A stretch of DNA of 64,000 nucleotides from Monosporascus cannonballus (lineage: Eukaryota > Ascomycota > Sordariomycetes > Xylariales): contig QJNS01000010.1 of the NCBI GenBank assembly GCA_004154925.1, positions 186,001 through 250,000 of the forward strand, written 5' to 3'. The notes below the pieces were generated by a model. That model worked only from the letters and a program-made list of their open reading frames with translations, searched no databases and had not been told where the DNA came from. Of this stretch, positions 35,501-47,600 are shown piece after piece (the first letter of the stretch is position 1; the number at the start of each line of letters is the position of its first letter). Position numbers and translations under genes: made by a program.

Positions 35501-38500
35501 GTCTTGATCTTCTTCCCGATGAAGTGGGAATACAACTCGGTCTGAGAGATCAAGAAGTTGAGCTTCCTCTTCTGGCGAGCGGCCTCGCGGTCTGCTTCTT
35601 CTTTCCGTGCGTTCTCAATTTCCTGTCTCTCGGCAGCCTTACGCAGGTCCCGTTCCTCGCGTTCGTTGCGTTTCCAGAAGCTCATCATTTCACGCATGCA
35701 CCGCTTGGCCCGAGCCTGGAGGTCCTTGGTACCCTTGTTGGTGCGTAGCTGCCAGCGCTTCGCCTCCTTAGACGCCAATATTGCGGTCTTCTTAAGGTTC
35801 GAAGCTTTGGTGGCGTACGAGTCGGCTGCCAACTTGAATGTCTTAGGGACATCCTTACGCGCCAGATCGCGCCAGATCTGGTCGTATATCTGGTTGTAGC
35901 CCTTGGATTGGAATTTGGTCTCCAGTGGATTGACGGGTACCTCCTCGGCCTCCTTTTCTTTCTCTTTGGGCTCTTTGGGCTCCTTGGGGGACTCCTTGAC
36001 TTCCTTGTCCTTCTCCTTGGGCTCTCTGGAAGCTTTGCTCAGTTTGATACGGATCTTGGTCTCTTCCTTACTAGGCAGCTCTTCGCCAGCGTCCAGAGCG
36101 GCCTGTGCAGCTTCGGCAGAGTCTTTCTCGGCCTGCTTCTGCTCCTTCGACTTCTTGGGGCGGTTTCCAGAGCGTTTGCTCTTACTCTTGCTGCCAGATT
36201 CAAGGTCGGTCGCCTGGAATGTGGACATGGTACCGCCGTCCATATTAAGCTCGAGCGGGGCGATGTTGCGCGCAGGACCTTTGATACCCTTCTGCAATAT
36301 TAACTTGGTCTGCTGCGCCTTCTTGTTGGCCCGCTCCGCTTCACGCAGGTGCTTTTGACGCTCCTGCTCATCTTCGGCTGCCAGTGCCTTAGCAAGAGCG
36401 GCCTCCTTCTGCTCGATGGTGACCTGCATAGACTTCTCACGGCGCCGTTTCCGCTGCATGTCCTTCTTGCGTTCCTTCTCGGCGAATAGCTCGCGCTCGC
36501 GAACTTCGTGGAGTGCTTCGTCGTAATGGAGGTCCTCATATCGACGCTTTCCCAGCGACGCATGGGTCAGCAACTTCTTGGACAGGAAGGCTGTCAAGTC
36601 GGCTCGGCGAACGATATTGTCTTGATACTCTTCTTTTCCGAAATTGAGCTTCCGCTTCTTGGAGCGATCGATAGAGAGCTGGCGTTCCTCTTCGAGTTCC
36701 GACAAGTCGATGTCATCCATCTCGACATCAAGTTGGTCGAGCAGATTCTGAATCTTCTTCTCCTTGTCGGCCGAGAGCGCCTTGGGCTTAGGCTGGCCGT
36801 TAGCCTGCCTCTTTGGTGCCCTGCCGGGCGTTTCCTTTGCCAGGGCGGAAGTCGCCTTCTTTGATTCTTTCCTGGAACTGGCCTCGGAGTCCTTCAGCAG
36901 AGAATCCCGCCCCTTGCTCTTGCGTGCAGGTTTCTTCTCCTTCTCGCTCATGATGGGTGCTTTAGGCTTCGGGAGAGGCTCCGCGCTGGAAAGGATGTTC
37001 GAGAAGGACATTAACTCGGCCGCACGGCTCGGTGTCTGAAACGATTGGTCAGCATCGACCTAACTAGTAGCGAGGACGGTATGGACATGTGGGGAGAGTG
37101 TGGTGGCATTGTAAGAGACCTGAAGCTGCAACTTACACTTGCAGACGTGATGGAAGGTTCAGGATTCAATATGGAAGGCAGCGAGGGAGCAGGGGTGGGA
37201 GTATGGCGATTGGCAGAAGCGGATACGTCCGGCGTAGCGCGATGACGCGAGGGAGGTGAGGCCAGATTGAGAGCCTTGTTGGAAGGGCTACTCGGGTGGG
37301 CGTCGGTGCCGTTTTTGGGGTGCGAATGTGAATGAGGACTTCGCGGACGGGCTTTGGAATTCATCGGTGAAGTTGAACCATATCCGTTATAATAATGATT
37401 GCTCTCGGATTTGGACTTGGACTTGGGGTAATCATAGGGTTGAGGTCGGGACCGGGGGTATTCATAGGGTTCAGGTCGGGACTGGGATGAAAGAAAGAAA
37501 TTAGTCTTTTTTTCAAGCTCCGAGTGATTTTTGATGGAAGAAACAGATGGCTAGGTGGAATCAGTCAAAGAAAAGCAACACAACAGTACATGGATGGGAC
37601 CATTTACAGGTATGACTTGTGTCGCTTTATGCGATCAGCAGGCCAAGATGAGTAAGGGTAGAGGTATTTTGCAATCAGGGAAAAGGACCCCAAGCCGGAG
37701 TTTAGTAACATAACTCCATGGTCTGAAGCCATTCCAAGCCTTGTCGTCGGCATCACGATGGCCCTGCCTAGGCCAAGTGACTGAGCCTTGGCTATGAGGA
37801 CATCAATGTTGATAACATCGTAGACTCGCGGAATAAGGCATAGACGGAGGACGGCATAGCCTACAACAATAGGCCCCGGTCGCATTGTAACGCGAAGAAG
37901 TGTCGGTGGTCGCCGCAGCACCTGAGATCGAAAACACAAAACGTCGCTATTTGCACTTACCTGCTTAGACCACGGATCCGATGGCTTCCTCTCTCGGGTA
38001 GTATCCGTCAAGGGGTCATAAAAGCTCCCCGACCTCTTCTCGCGGCCAGGGTGACGCAGGTCAGGCGGCGACAAATGGCCAGATGTCTGCGGTGCTTGTA
38101 ACGGGGATGCACCGTGAGGATGGCGGGATGCCGCTGCACCGGTGCCATTTGTCGACGCCATGATTGAGCTCAGAGCCCCTGGCGGAGGAGCCAGAGGTGG
38201 TAGTCCCGACGACAGTCTCGGAGGTCGTATCGAACCCGAAGACAATGGTAATGGCGAATGTGACGCGTTACTATAGGGGTGATGATGGCTTGGGTGATGC
38301 GATTGTGGTTGTGATGGCGGTCGCGATAATGACGGTGGCGGTGGTGAGGATGATGATGGTGTTGTGATGGTGGATAGAAAATGGGTTTTGGGAGATGGAG
38401 AATGGAAGGGCAACGATTGATGAGGTGGAGGAGCACCCGTGGTGTGGTTGCGAGTATTAGTGGTTGAACTGTTGGCTGTGGTGGTGCGAAAATCTAACGG

Positions 38501-39049
38501 TAGATGTGTCGGAGAGGTAACGAGGTTGTTGCCGCCGCTGCTTGTCGTGTCTCTTTTTCTCTCGTCATTGCCACCGTTAGCGTTGTTGGCATGGCCGTGA
38601 CGATGCTTGTGCAAGGCAGGATGTGAAATGGTGGAGGGATTATTGTTGTTATTATTCAGGCCGGTGTGAGTTTGGATTTGGGTTCCGGTCTGAGAGGAAT
38701 GTGGTCCCAGCACATCCGTAATCTTGTTGCTGCTAATGCTTCTCGGATTGGGCGGTGACGCTGCTGATTGTCTCTTCCCTATTACTGCTGCTGGGGTCGA
38801 TTCGGGCTTTGAGTTGGTGCCATTGTTACGGCTACTGCTGTTGTTGCTGCTGCTGCTGCTGCTAGTAATTTGAGTGTTGGCGGTGGTAGGAGCGGCGTTG
38901 GCTGCGGCGACGGCGGCCGATCTTCCTCTTCTGTCCTCTTGATCTCGTTGATCATCCGTTGTTACTCTTCTCCCTCCTGTTCCTGTTCCTCTTTCGGCAG
39001 CTGCTCCTCCTCTTCCCAGCACCGTCGCATGGAAATTATTCGGGCCCAT
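32545..39049 (-). CDS. ino80: INO80 chromatin-remodelling ATPase
   Basis: Catalytic Snf2-family subunit of the nuclear INO80 complex (nucleosome sliding, H2A.Z dynamics, DNA repair). Exons in reading order: 39049-37961, 37481-37137, 37035-32754 and 32699-32545, about 1956 aa. The long N-terminus is low-complexity (Ser, Asn, His and Pro runs) and ends exon 1 with SFYDPLTDT, a family landmark. Exon 2 holds a short duplication ([16 protein letters not shown]). A Lys/Glu-rich coiled region follows, then the DBINO domain (about aa 844-985) and the ATPase with DEMGLGKT (K1132) and DEAQ (D1236). After an INO80-type insertion the C-terminal helicase lobe has DRAHRLGQT. The last intron (32700-32753) is 54 nt with no in-frame stop, so it also reads as coding; it is called an intron because removing it gives [11 protein letters not shown], the family form, and it has GTAAGC, GCTAAT and TTAG signals. 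Confidence 0.95.
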
Positions 39050-41676
39050 TCTTTCTTCTAGGTAAAAACTCTATTCCGTCCCGGCCTCCTTCACCCGCTA
39101 GGTAATTCTCAGGCTACTGCTGCAACTCATACGATATCACCGGTTCAATAAAGCATTGCCACTAGCCCTGTCGCGCAAACACGCGCATGGGCATGGGGCC
39201 GATTGATTCTGCCGCGACGAGTCGAGGCGTGATACAGCTAAACAGGGAAAGAAAGCCGGCTTAACTGACAACTCGAATTGATTTCGATATCAAATTGGTA
39301 CGACCGTTAGGATGCGATGCTGCAGGCGTGAGCATGCGGGCTGAAACTCCAACACGGCTGGGTCTACTCCCGCGGGTGGTCTTCTCAAGGCTGGAGGGTA
39401 GGTAGGTAGATATGTCGGTTGCTGGTATCCTGACCCGGTTGCGATCCGGCTGCGATGTGAGGATGGATGATGTTCCGTTCGCCTACTATATTCTGTCTCT
39501 TGCGTACGTCCAAAGGCAGATAGTAGTACATGTACCTGGCCCCGATGATGCTTTGCAAGGATATGCACAGGAGCGAGACGATTGTTTGAATGGGGATAAA
39601 ACAACGCAGATGCTTAGTGGTGATTGGCAATCGCCGGAGGGCAGCCGCGTGGTAGATTGGCCCTAGAGGGCCGAAACTCTAGTCTAGATTACGATAGGTG
39701 ATTATGGTAGATGGCACATGCAGAAAGCTGAATGTATGAAAATACGGCAGAGTTGAGGCAACTGACGATACACCGATGAGAGGGCGGGCGAAAACGGAGA
39801 TGGGAATGGAATGGAATGGGGAATGGCATCAAGCAAAATGAAAAGAAGGAAAGGAGGCACAGACGAGGCATTTGGCCGATGAGACGATGATGACAACAAC
39901 CTAATGATTTTGTGTGCGTGTATGCACCCATTACCCATCTCCCTCCTGCATCCCCATTTCCCCCATTGTCCTTTTGATTCTCGCCCTCGCCAGTTCTCAT
40001 CCTTCGCCGAGAGAGAGGTCTGGGGGAGGACTGGTAGACGGGGAGGTCTAGCCTTAGGGCCGCATCGGGCCATCAATGATGATCGATCAAGGGGACCCAT
40101 AAAAAGCCCATAATTGTCTCCTCCACACATCTTCGGAATCCCTGCTAGTTGGATCCAATGAGAGTTCTGAGCTGCCAACGACATTCCGCAACCCGCCAAG
40201 AACGCCTCAAAAAGACGTCTGGGTTGGAGTCACATCTTTTGATGCTGTCAGGTCGTGTCAGTCGTGTCAGTGTCAGTGTCAGAGGCGGGCGACCAAGCCA
40301 GCCCCCGCATGTTCCACTCCGTGCGTGGAAGAGCAGTAGTACTTTCAACTACCTACGAAAGTCTTTGAAAATCCCCTGTTGTCTGGGTCCGTCTATCTCT
40401 TACTTCCCTATCCCAAGTGAAATGTAAGAGAGAGATAGGCAGAGCGGGCTGCGTCAGGGCAATTGCAATTGAAATCCCCCCGACAAAGCCGCAAGCAACC
40501 ACACGGCAGAACTATCTGGCGTTTCTGATGGAAACAATGTGATGTGGATCATAACCATGGCATCCCTGTCAGCACGCGCCTACCCTTTCCGCTAAGGCTG
40601 CATAGCGGCTCGTGCGCAAACGCACCTGCATTTGGACAGCGCCTGGCTAGGGACGCTTACGTACCTAACTTGGTAACCAGTAATTCGTGCCAGATCATCA
40701 TCTCCTGTGGCTGAAACCCATGGCCGTGGCTTGATTTTATGGCTAGGGAGATCATGTGCCGAGAGTCTCCAGCACCTGCCAGCCACAGCCTACTACAACT
40801 TCTCTGTTGCATACTGCGTGGGAACGCTGCATTTATCGTAACATGTAATAACTCTGGAAGAAAGGCCCTTGCGATTATCATATACTATTGGAAACGAAGA
40901 CAGGCAGGAGTTTTGAATCTACACATTCCAATACGCTCGTTTATGAATACCATAACCACGTGCAACCACCGCCACTTGAGAAGGGCATATCTGCTGGCCA
41001 CCATATGGCAGAAGTCCTCGTTAGGAACGCACGGGCCACAATTGCATGTCATGACATGCAATTGTGGCCCGTGCGTTCCTAGCTGAACTGCCCACCCACT
41101 TGAACTTCAGCAACCCGTCTAATCACCAAACGCCGCTTACAAAGCTATACCCAAGTCATTTCAGCGAGAAAGTGCCTTAGAAGCAAAGCACAATCGTTTC
41201 CTAATTTAGGTACCCATGCCCATGCACCAAATCTGTAAGCTGTCTCTTAGCTGAATCGAAAAGACCACACTTTACCAGTCGAACTAGCGCAGAAATAACA
41301 AGTTGCGGAGGATTCCGACCGGAGTGTCTGCGACGAGAGGACGATATAATTATAAGCAGGAGAAACACCTCCAGCCGGGTGGCGCTGCAATACACGAGCA
41401 CGCGTTGGCAGTATGGTCTCATTAACCGTCTCATAACGGTACAATGTACACGATTCTCCCATCAAACCCGCCATACCGTAACAAAAGAAACTCCGAACCG
41501 TCCGCCTCGGACCGGGCAAAGTCCTATCTGAAGGGGAAAGTGGTACAAAGTGCCAAGAAAGGAGTGACAAGAAGCGTATGGATTCCCACCCCCACTATCT
41601 AGAAACCCCCCTTTTGTACGGTCCCAGGCCCTCTCAGGCATTACTGCTACCGCACGCTCTGGGGCATGGATGCCCT
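39050..41676. other. Gene-free interval with a perfect palindrome
   Basis: About 2.6 kb: ino80 promoter on the left and the 3' flank of the mucin-like gene on the right. No coding region supported. Contains GGTAGGTAGGTAG at about 39398 and a 60-bp palindrome at 41022-41081. Confidence 0.55.
41022..41081. repeat. Perfect 60-bp palindrome with no spacer
   Basis: Bases 41022-41051 are the exact reverse complement of 41052-41081. The left arm begins TAGGAACGCACGG and the centre is ATGTCA|TGACAT. Extension stops at the next base on each side. There is no loop, so single-stranded DNA or RNA would fold into a complete hairpin. It lies in an intergenic region, about 0.6 kb from the 3' end of the mucin-like gene. 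Confidence 0.97.
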
Positions 41677-44610
41677 TCAGTACTCTACCTCGTCGCCTTC
41701 GTGCTTCCCCCAGCCGAACCAGCTCGAGCCCCATTGGTGCCGCTGAAGCTTACCGCTGCCCTGCGAGATCGCCGAGTCTCCTCCATCCGCCACGGCCGGA
41801 GCAGAGCCGGAACCGGAGCTAGCGCGCCGCCGGACGAAGGTGGTCATGGACCCAGTGGCGGCGTCCGTCTTAGAGGAGATGCCGATGTTCACCGTCGTTA
41901 TTTCGTCCGTGCCTGCGGGGAAGCAGACGGTCGAAGAGAGGTAGTCCGTATAGCAGATCCTCGTCGGCTCAGGGGCCGAGGAGGAGGACCCGGTCACCGG
42001 TTCCGTGCTCGCGATAGTGCTCACGGTACCGCTGCCGGTGCTGGTGGTGACGGTCACGACGAGCGTGCTCGTGCTGGGGACCGGTCCCGCGGGGTATCCG
42101 GGCGGGGAACTCGTCGTCGTTGAGACGTCACCGTTGCCGCTGCCGCCGGACCTCGAGGACAGGGACCCGGTCACGGGGTCGGTGCTAGCCGTGCTGAACG
42201 GCAGCGTCGTGGTGGTCGTGGAAGGCTCTGTCACTGCGAAGCAGGTGGAGGCGTAGCCGCCGCCGTAGGTCTCGTAGCTGATGCAGGTGGTGCTGACGCT
42301 AGTAGTAGGGGTGACGGTGCTACCTGACGAGTTGGTCGCGCTACTAGACCCAGTGCTTCCCGTGCTGATAGTACTGGCTGCCGAGGTATCCGAGCTTGCG
42401 GTGCCAGCTGAGCTTGTCGAATCCGTCAAGGTAAGGGTTACGGTGGATGTCAGGGTTCCGCTGCTGCTCGTGAGACTTGCCGTCGTGGTGCCGGAAGTTA
42501 CGCTCCCGGTTGAGCCCGTCGACTCGGTGACGGTCAAAGTGGCGGTGCTCGTCGTTTCACTAAACGAGATGCTGACTGATGTGACAGTGCTCTGGCTCGT
42601 AGCCGATGTGTAGGCGCTGCTCGTGAAACTTGCCGACGATGTTGGGACTGCGCCTGTACCCGAGGACGAGGAAGTAGTCAGGCTGCCGGTCGTCGACGAA
42701 GCGCTGTCGCTACCGCTGATTGTGGAGCCGCTGCTACCAGACGAAGCGGAAGAGGTAGATCCAGCGCTAAGGCTGCTGCTCCAGGTGACGGGCGAAGTGA
42801 TCGAGGATCCCGTGCCGGTGCCGGAGGACTGCGTCGAGCTCGACGTAGATCCAGTGCCCGTCGTGCTGCCAGCGAAGGTAGGGGTAATAGTTGACGCTGT
42901 TTCGGATCCGCTAACCGTTCCCGTGCTGGCGCTAAGGGTTGGCTCGGTCGCGGTTGTGCTAGTCACCGAGCGAGTGCTAATTATGGTGGCGCTGGATGAG
43001 ATGAGAGTGATGGTCGTGACAATCTCGGAGATGCTTGAGGTTCCGAGGCTTGCAGTGCCACTGAATGAGTACGTATAGCTGCTTCCGGAACCTGTGCTGC
43101 CTGTCGACGTCAACCCACCAGTGCTTGATGTACCCTGGCTAGAAGTACCAGTCAGCTCGGTCGCTGATGAGGTTGTCCCGCCATAGGTGATAGTTGTTGT
43201 TGACGAGGTGGCCGACGACCCCGTAGAAGCTGTCGAGGAGCCCGAAGAACCAGTCGAGGTCAAAGTGCTGCTTCCAGTCGCCGAACTGTCAGTGGCGACG
43301 GAAGACGTCCCAGTCGAGTAGGTGCGAGAGAAGCTAGAGGTGCTTGAACCTATAGCATCTGTGGAGCTGAAGCCACTTGCCGACGACACCGTGGCAGAGG
43401 ACGTCGTAGAAGTGGACAAGGTAACAGTCAGAGTAGTTGTCGAGGTGCCACTGAAAGTCTCGGTTGAGCCGGTTTCCGATGTCGATGAGCTGCCTGGAAG
43501 CGTGCTTGATGATGCGGAACCAGAAGACTGAGGGGAGGTCGAAGTACCAGTGAGGGTCGTCTCCGATGTGGTACCAGCTGACGACGTTTCGGAGCTAGAA
43601 CGGGTTGTCACACTGCCAGTCCCACTTGAGACAGTCGTTGGCACCATCGAAGTAGACGTCGAATCACCAGAAGCGGAAGTTACGGTGAGTATGCTAGTAC
43701 GGGTGCTCCCAGTGGTCGACAGACTTGACGTGCTGACGCTGGACACGATCGTCTCCTCGGTGCTGCTCTGGGTCAGTACAAAAAATGCCATGGGAAATTG
43801 GTGTCATAAGATCGAGCTTACCATGTGGTAGTAAATGTCGTGTTAGGCAAGGTAACGACTGAAGAGCTGCCGATAGCTTCCGTGCTGGAGATACCAGACG
43901 TGATCGTCAAGGTCGAGCTGAGGGAACCTGTGCCGAAGGAGCTCGAACCACTGGGAGACGCAGTGCCGCTGGGCATGGCCGAGGTCGAGTTGGTGAAAGT
44001 GAACGAGGTATGCGTAGCACTGGAGCTGGAACTTCCAACGTCAGTTGTCCTCGTCAAGGTGATTGTCGAGGTTGTTCCGATATCCAGTGTACTACTCGAA
44101 CTCGTACCGGCTCCGCTGGTTGTGGTATCGTTGCCATAGTATGCTGAGGAGCTGGAGGGAGCTGTTCCCGTACTAGTGGCCGAACTCAAAAAACTCGAGG
44201 ACGACCCGGCTCCGGAAGAGGAGGTAACTGTAACCACAGACGTTGAGGTGGGCACGCTGATGGTTACAGTAGAGGTTGAGGGGAGTGTGACGGTGGTATT
44301 ACTGAGACTGGAAGGTGCGAAGGTAGGGGTCGATGTAAGGCTCAAAGTCACAGAGGAAGTCAGGAGGCTCGAGGCAGAACTTGAGGGCAGCTGGGGGAGG
44401 TCAGAGCAACTGGGGTAGACGGTGACTGTTGACGCGCAGTCAGTACCACACACCGTCACGGTTGTGGTCACTGTGCTAGCCGGGTCAACTTGTGGAAGTG
44501 CATTACTAAGGGCAAAGCTGATATCACGTTAACAGACAGTAACAGATAGGGGACGGGGTTGGAGGATCATACCCCAAGGTCATTAAGGAGAAGGGGTTAG
44601 CTAGATGCAT
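41677..44610 (-). CDS. Secreted Ser/Thr-rich mucin-like protein
   Basis: Exons in reading order: 44610-44573, 44517-43822 and 43762-41677, about 939 aa. The first exon carries only 12 codons plus two bases; spliced, it makes a plausible signal peptide (MHLANPFSLMTLGFALSNA). The mature protein opens with a short Cys-containing stretch (VTVCGTDCASTVTVYPSC). It then runs for hundreds of residues of Ser, Thr, Gly and Val in non-identical STSS/TGTSS units, the usual look of a heavily O-mannosylated wall or secreted protein. Two further Cys patches occur near the C-terminus (TCISYETYGGGYASTCF, RICYTDYLSSTVCF). The end is polar (GKHEGDEVEY), not a GPI signal. Two acceptors three bases apart (43766/43763 side) keep the frame. 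No enzyme domain is recognised; adhesion or wall structure is only a guess. Confidence 0.8.
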
Positions 44611-47600
44611 GACGGCGAATCTCAAGGCGCCAGAAGTCTCAAAACGAGCGTGTTTGCCTTGGTTTGCAGAGTTGCCTTGGAACTGCCATCGGGAAAGGCC
44701 TGACTTAACTATGCTCTACTTCTTATAGCTTTCCGCGGCCAGGATCTCCAGCTTGGTGGTTCCGTTTGCACAACCAGCAAAACATCAGCGCGGCCATGAC
44801 AGCATGGGAATGCGGGCTCCCTCTGCAAGGACCCCCAAAGCTGCGTTGATGGTGCATTAATGGTGCATTAGTGCAGCCTCTGGGCATGCAGCTTCCCGGT
44901 TCGACAGGCTTGTCTCCGCGATTTCCTCAATCTCTCCCCGGGTTCAAGTTGAGTGAGGCCGCTCGCAATATCCCACATGCACTGCACGTAGGTATGTCGC
45001 CAAGCACTGTAGGGCAAAGTCCCCAGCTGATTTGCGCTGTGCATGGGCTTTGTCATTATCTTCTAAGACAGCGCTCAATATAAGCTCGTTGTTATCCTTT
45101 TGAGCCGCTGTTGCTGAGCAGAGATTGTCTCATGCCCACGTTGCGCGACATGCTGGAAACGAGGCGTTTGCAGCCTTCGGGAACGAGGATGCTAACGCGT
45201 AGCCTTAAATTTCGGAAGAGCAGCCGGGTCCTCGGACACAGATCTCGCAGGTGCCCAGAAAGCCCCCGGTGGAGGGGGACAGGCAGACAACCATGACATG
45301 TTTATTCTATAAGACGATTTGCCAGACACGATGCTGCGTGGGTTACCGGTGCATACGTATCCGACCAATAAACGGCAGGGCGGATTATTATCACAACGGC
45401 AAAAGAACATATGATATGCTAGGGCACCGGCCAACACCGTAGCAAAGTATCATGGCAGAACCGTGGCGACGTACGGCAATTGTTGATGACTTGGAATACC
45501 CTAGCTCTAGGTCGCCGACTGCAAAGGCTATTTGATACTAACCAACACACCGTGTTTGAAAGATCGTCAGATCCCTACAATGAGTTATACGGCCTGCGAG
45601 CCGCCATTGTCTGGATTGGCCGGATTTTGTTGCCATTTAAGCTGTAGTGGGATGTGCTGCCGTGTCAGGGGGTATGGCATATGTATGTATGTGATGATCT
45701 ATCCGTACCTGCAGCAACCCGGGTTGTCATACATAGGACGGGAGCGTGGTACGAAGTGAGATCCTTTGATCGAGTCTAGAGCGTGCTACCGCTTCGACAG
45801 AAAGCTTGAAATTAGACGAAACTGGCAAGGTCATCGCCGTTACCGTCATTAATCTTGTACCCCCGGATATGTCGCGTGTTTGACACGTTACTTCATGAAT
45901 TGGAAGTGGCGAAGGGCGCCCTATATCCTAGGGTAGGGGCAAGCTCAGAGAAAAAAGCGGCAACGCCGAACGCCGCTAACCGAGGCTGTTCCCGTCCAGC
46001 CTAGAAAATCTCTTGATATACGGATACTATCATGAGGCACCGTTGGCTATTGGTTGGGGCTTAGGAAATGCACATGAGTGCTCGGATAGAGGACTTGCGG
46101 GTGACCACAGAGAAATAAGCTTGCCTCAACCTGAAACTCAGTTTGACTAAAAGTAATTTATCTGAGAGACTGTTTCTGATTTCTGACTTACTCATCCAGG
46201 TAGGATATGAAAGATTTTCAGGGCCGAAAAAGGTGAGACAAACCTGCAACAGGCTGAGTCCTGAAGGCTTGCAATGTTGAGGCGTAGAGACAATATACAA
46301 ATCATATGCTTGCTAGCTATTATAGCATAAATTTTTACGGAATTGGCTTACGATACGCATGAGAACCCCAGGCTTGACGTTCGTACCCATACCCATAGCG
46401 GGCGAGATATGAACAGAAAGGAAGTTTCTTGTCAGGTCTCTCCTGTTCCAGGTGCGATGATGCCCTTGGCGCTAAGAATGGCGCGTTGCGTACTACCCAA
46501 GGAATATCTGCGCGGCGACATCGTATTCCTTCAAATTGTGTGGTAAAATAGGCTTGACATCTTGCCCTACATATGGTCTATAGATGAGGCCGTTTTCTGC
46601 GACCGTCATGTCTTAGGTCGGCGGGTACAACGGCATCGAGCGAAAGTAGGTGATATGACATGGGTCTGCTGATTTGTAAGACGTAGGCACCCCGTACTGA
46701 CCAATGTGGCTCCTTCATGTTTATTAAAACGAGATAGGGCCAGAGACCTAGTGGCTATAAGCACCCGTTATTGTGTGCATGTGGTGAGCCGGGCGGTCAG
46801 GAGTAGATGTTAAGGTTGGTTGAAACGGTGCACACTTTGAAGTCATCCCCGAAGATACTACAGGGGAAGATCATGAGACAACCTCCCTAATCTAGCCTCT
46901 TGTGAGAAGGCCGCAATTTGGAAGCCGCTCGTTCAGTGTTCAAGAGTAATCTAATGATATGTCATAGGAGGCGACCATGTCGAGCACATTTCGTTTGTCG
47001 GGTGATACGGTTCTATTTAAGTTGACTTTATGGACCTTTTGGAGTGCACTCTCCAGGAGCGTAAGAGTTGATTCAGAACGCAATACCGCTTGCTATCCCC
47101 AAAACCGCTATAGCCATTTCGTGGATCTTAGGTGCAAGCGTCGCCGTCTCTGGATTCGTGTTGATTATATCGAATTATGGCACTGCATGGCTGGCACCAC
47201 ATTCCAATTATAGATCTGGTCCTCCAGTTCAGGAAAACGCTGTCCCATACACCACCCCCTTGGGGCGTCTGAGTAAGGATGCACCCGAAGTATCTGATAG
47301 GAACAGGTGTAATGCCCTGCCAGAATATTCCGCTCTCTGTTGTGGGTTACGTGGTTTACCAGTATCCATCACTCTTCACAGCAAGTTCGCGTTGTTTGGC
47401 CCCGATGCAGCTAGTCTAATAGCCCTCCGGTGATATTGTGTCACTTCTTCAATGTCGGGGCATCAACAACCCTCTAATGTTGGAATAGGGGCTAAAATAT
47501 GTGTTGCAATGGGGGAACTAGATAGCCCTTTATTTCTGTATACATATAGGTGTGTAGTCCCTAAGCGTTCAAGGCTGGTCACTTAGGATGGAGTCTAACG

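Noticed and set aside
42005..43078. Long Val-rich open frames on the + strand
   Set aside because: They are antisense shadows of the Ser/Thr-rich minus-strand gene; its repetitive codons keep the complementary frames open.
47068..47433. 121-codon frame with one hydrophobic segment
   Set aside because: No ATG start of its own, no second membrane segment, no splice or family support.
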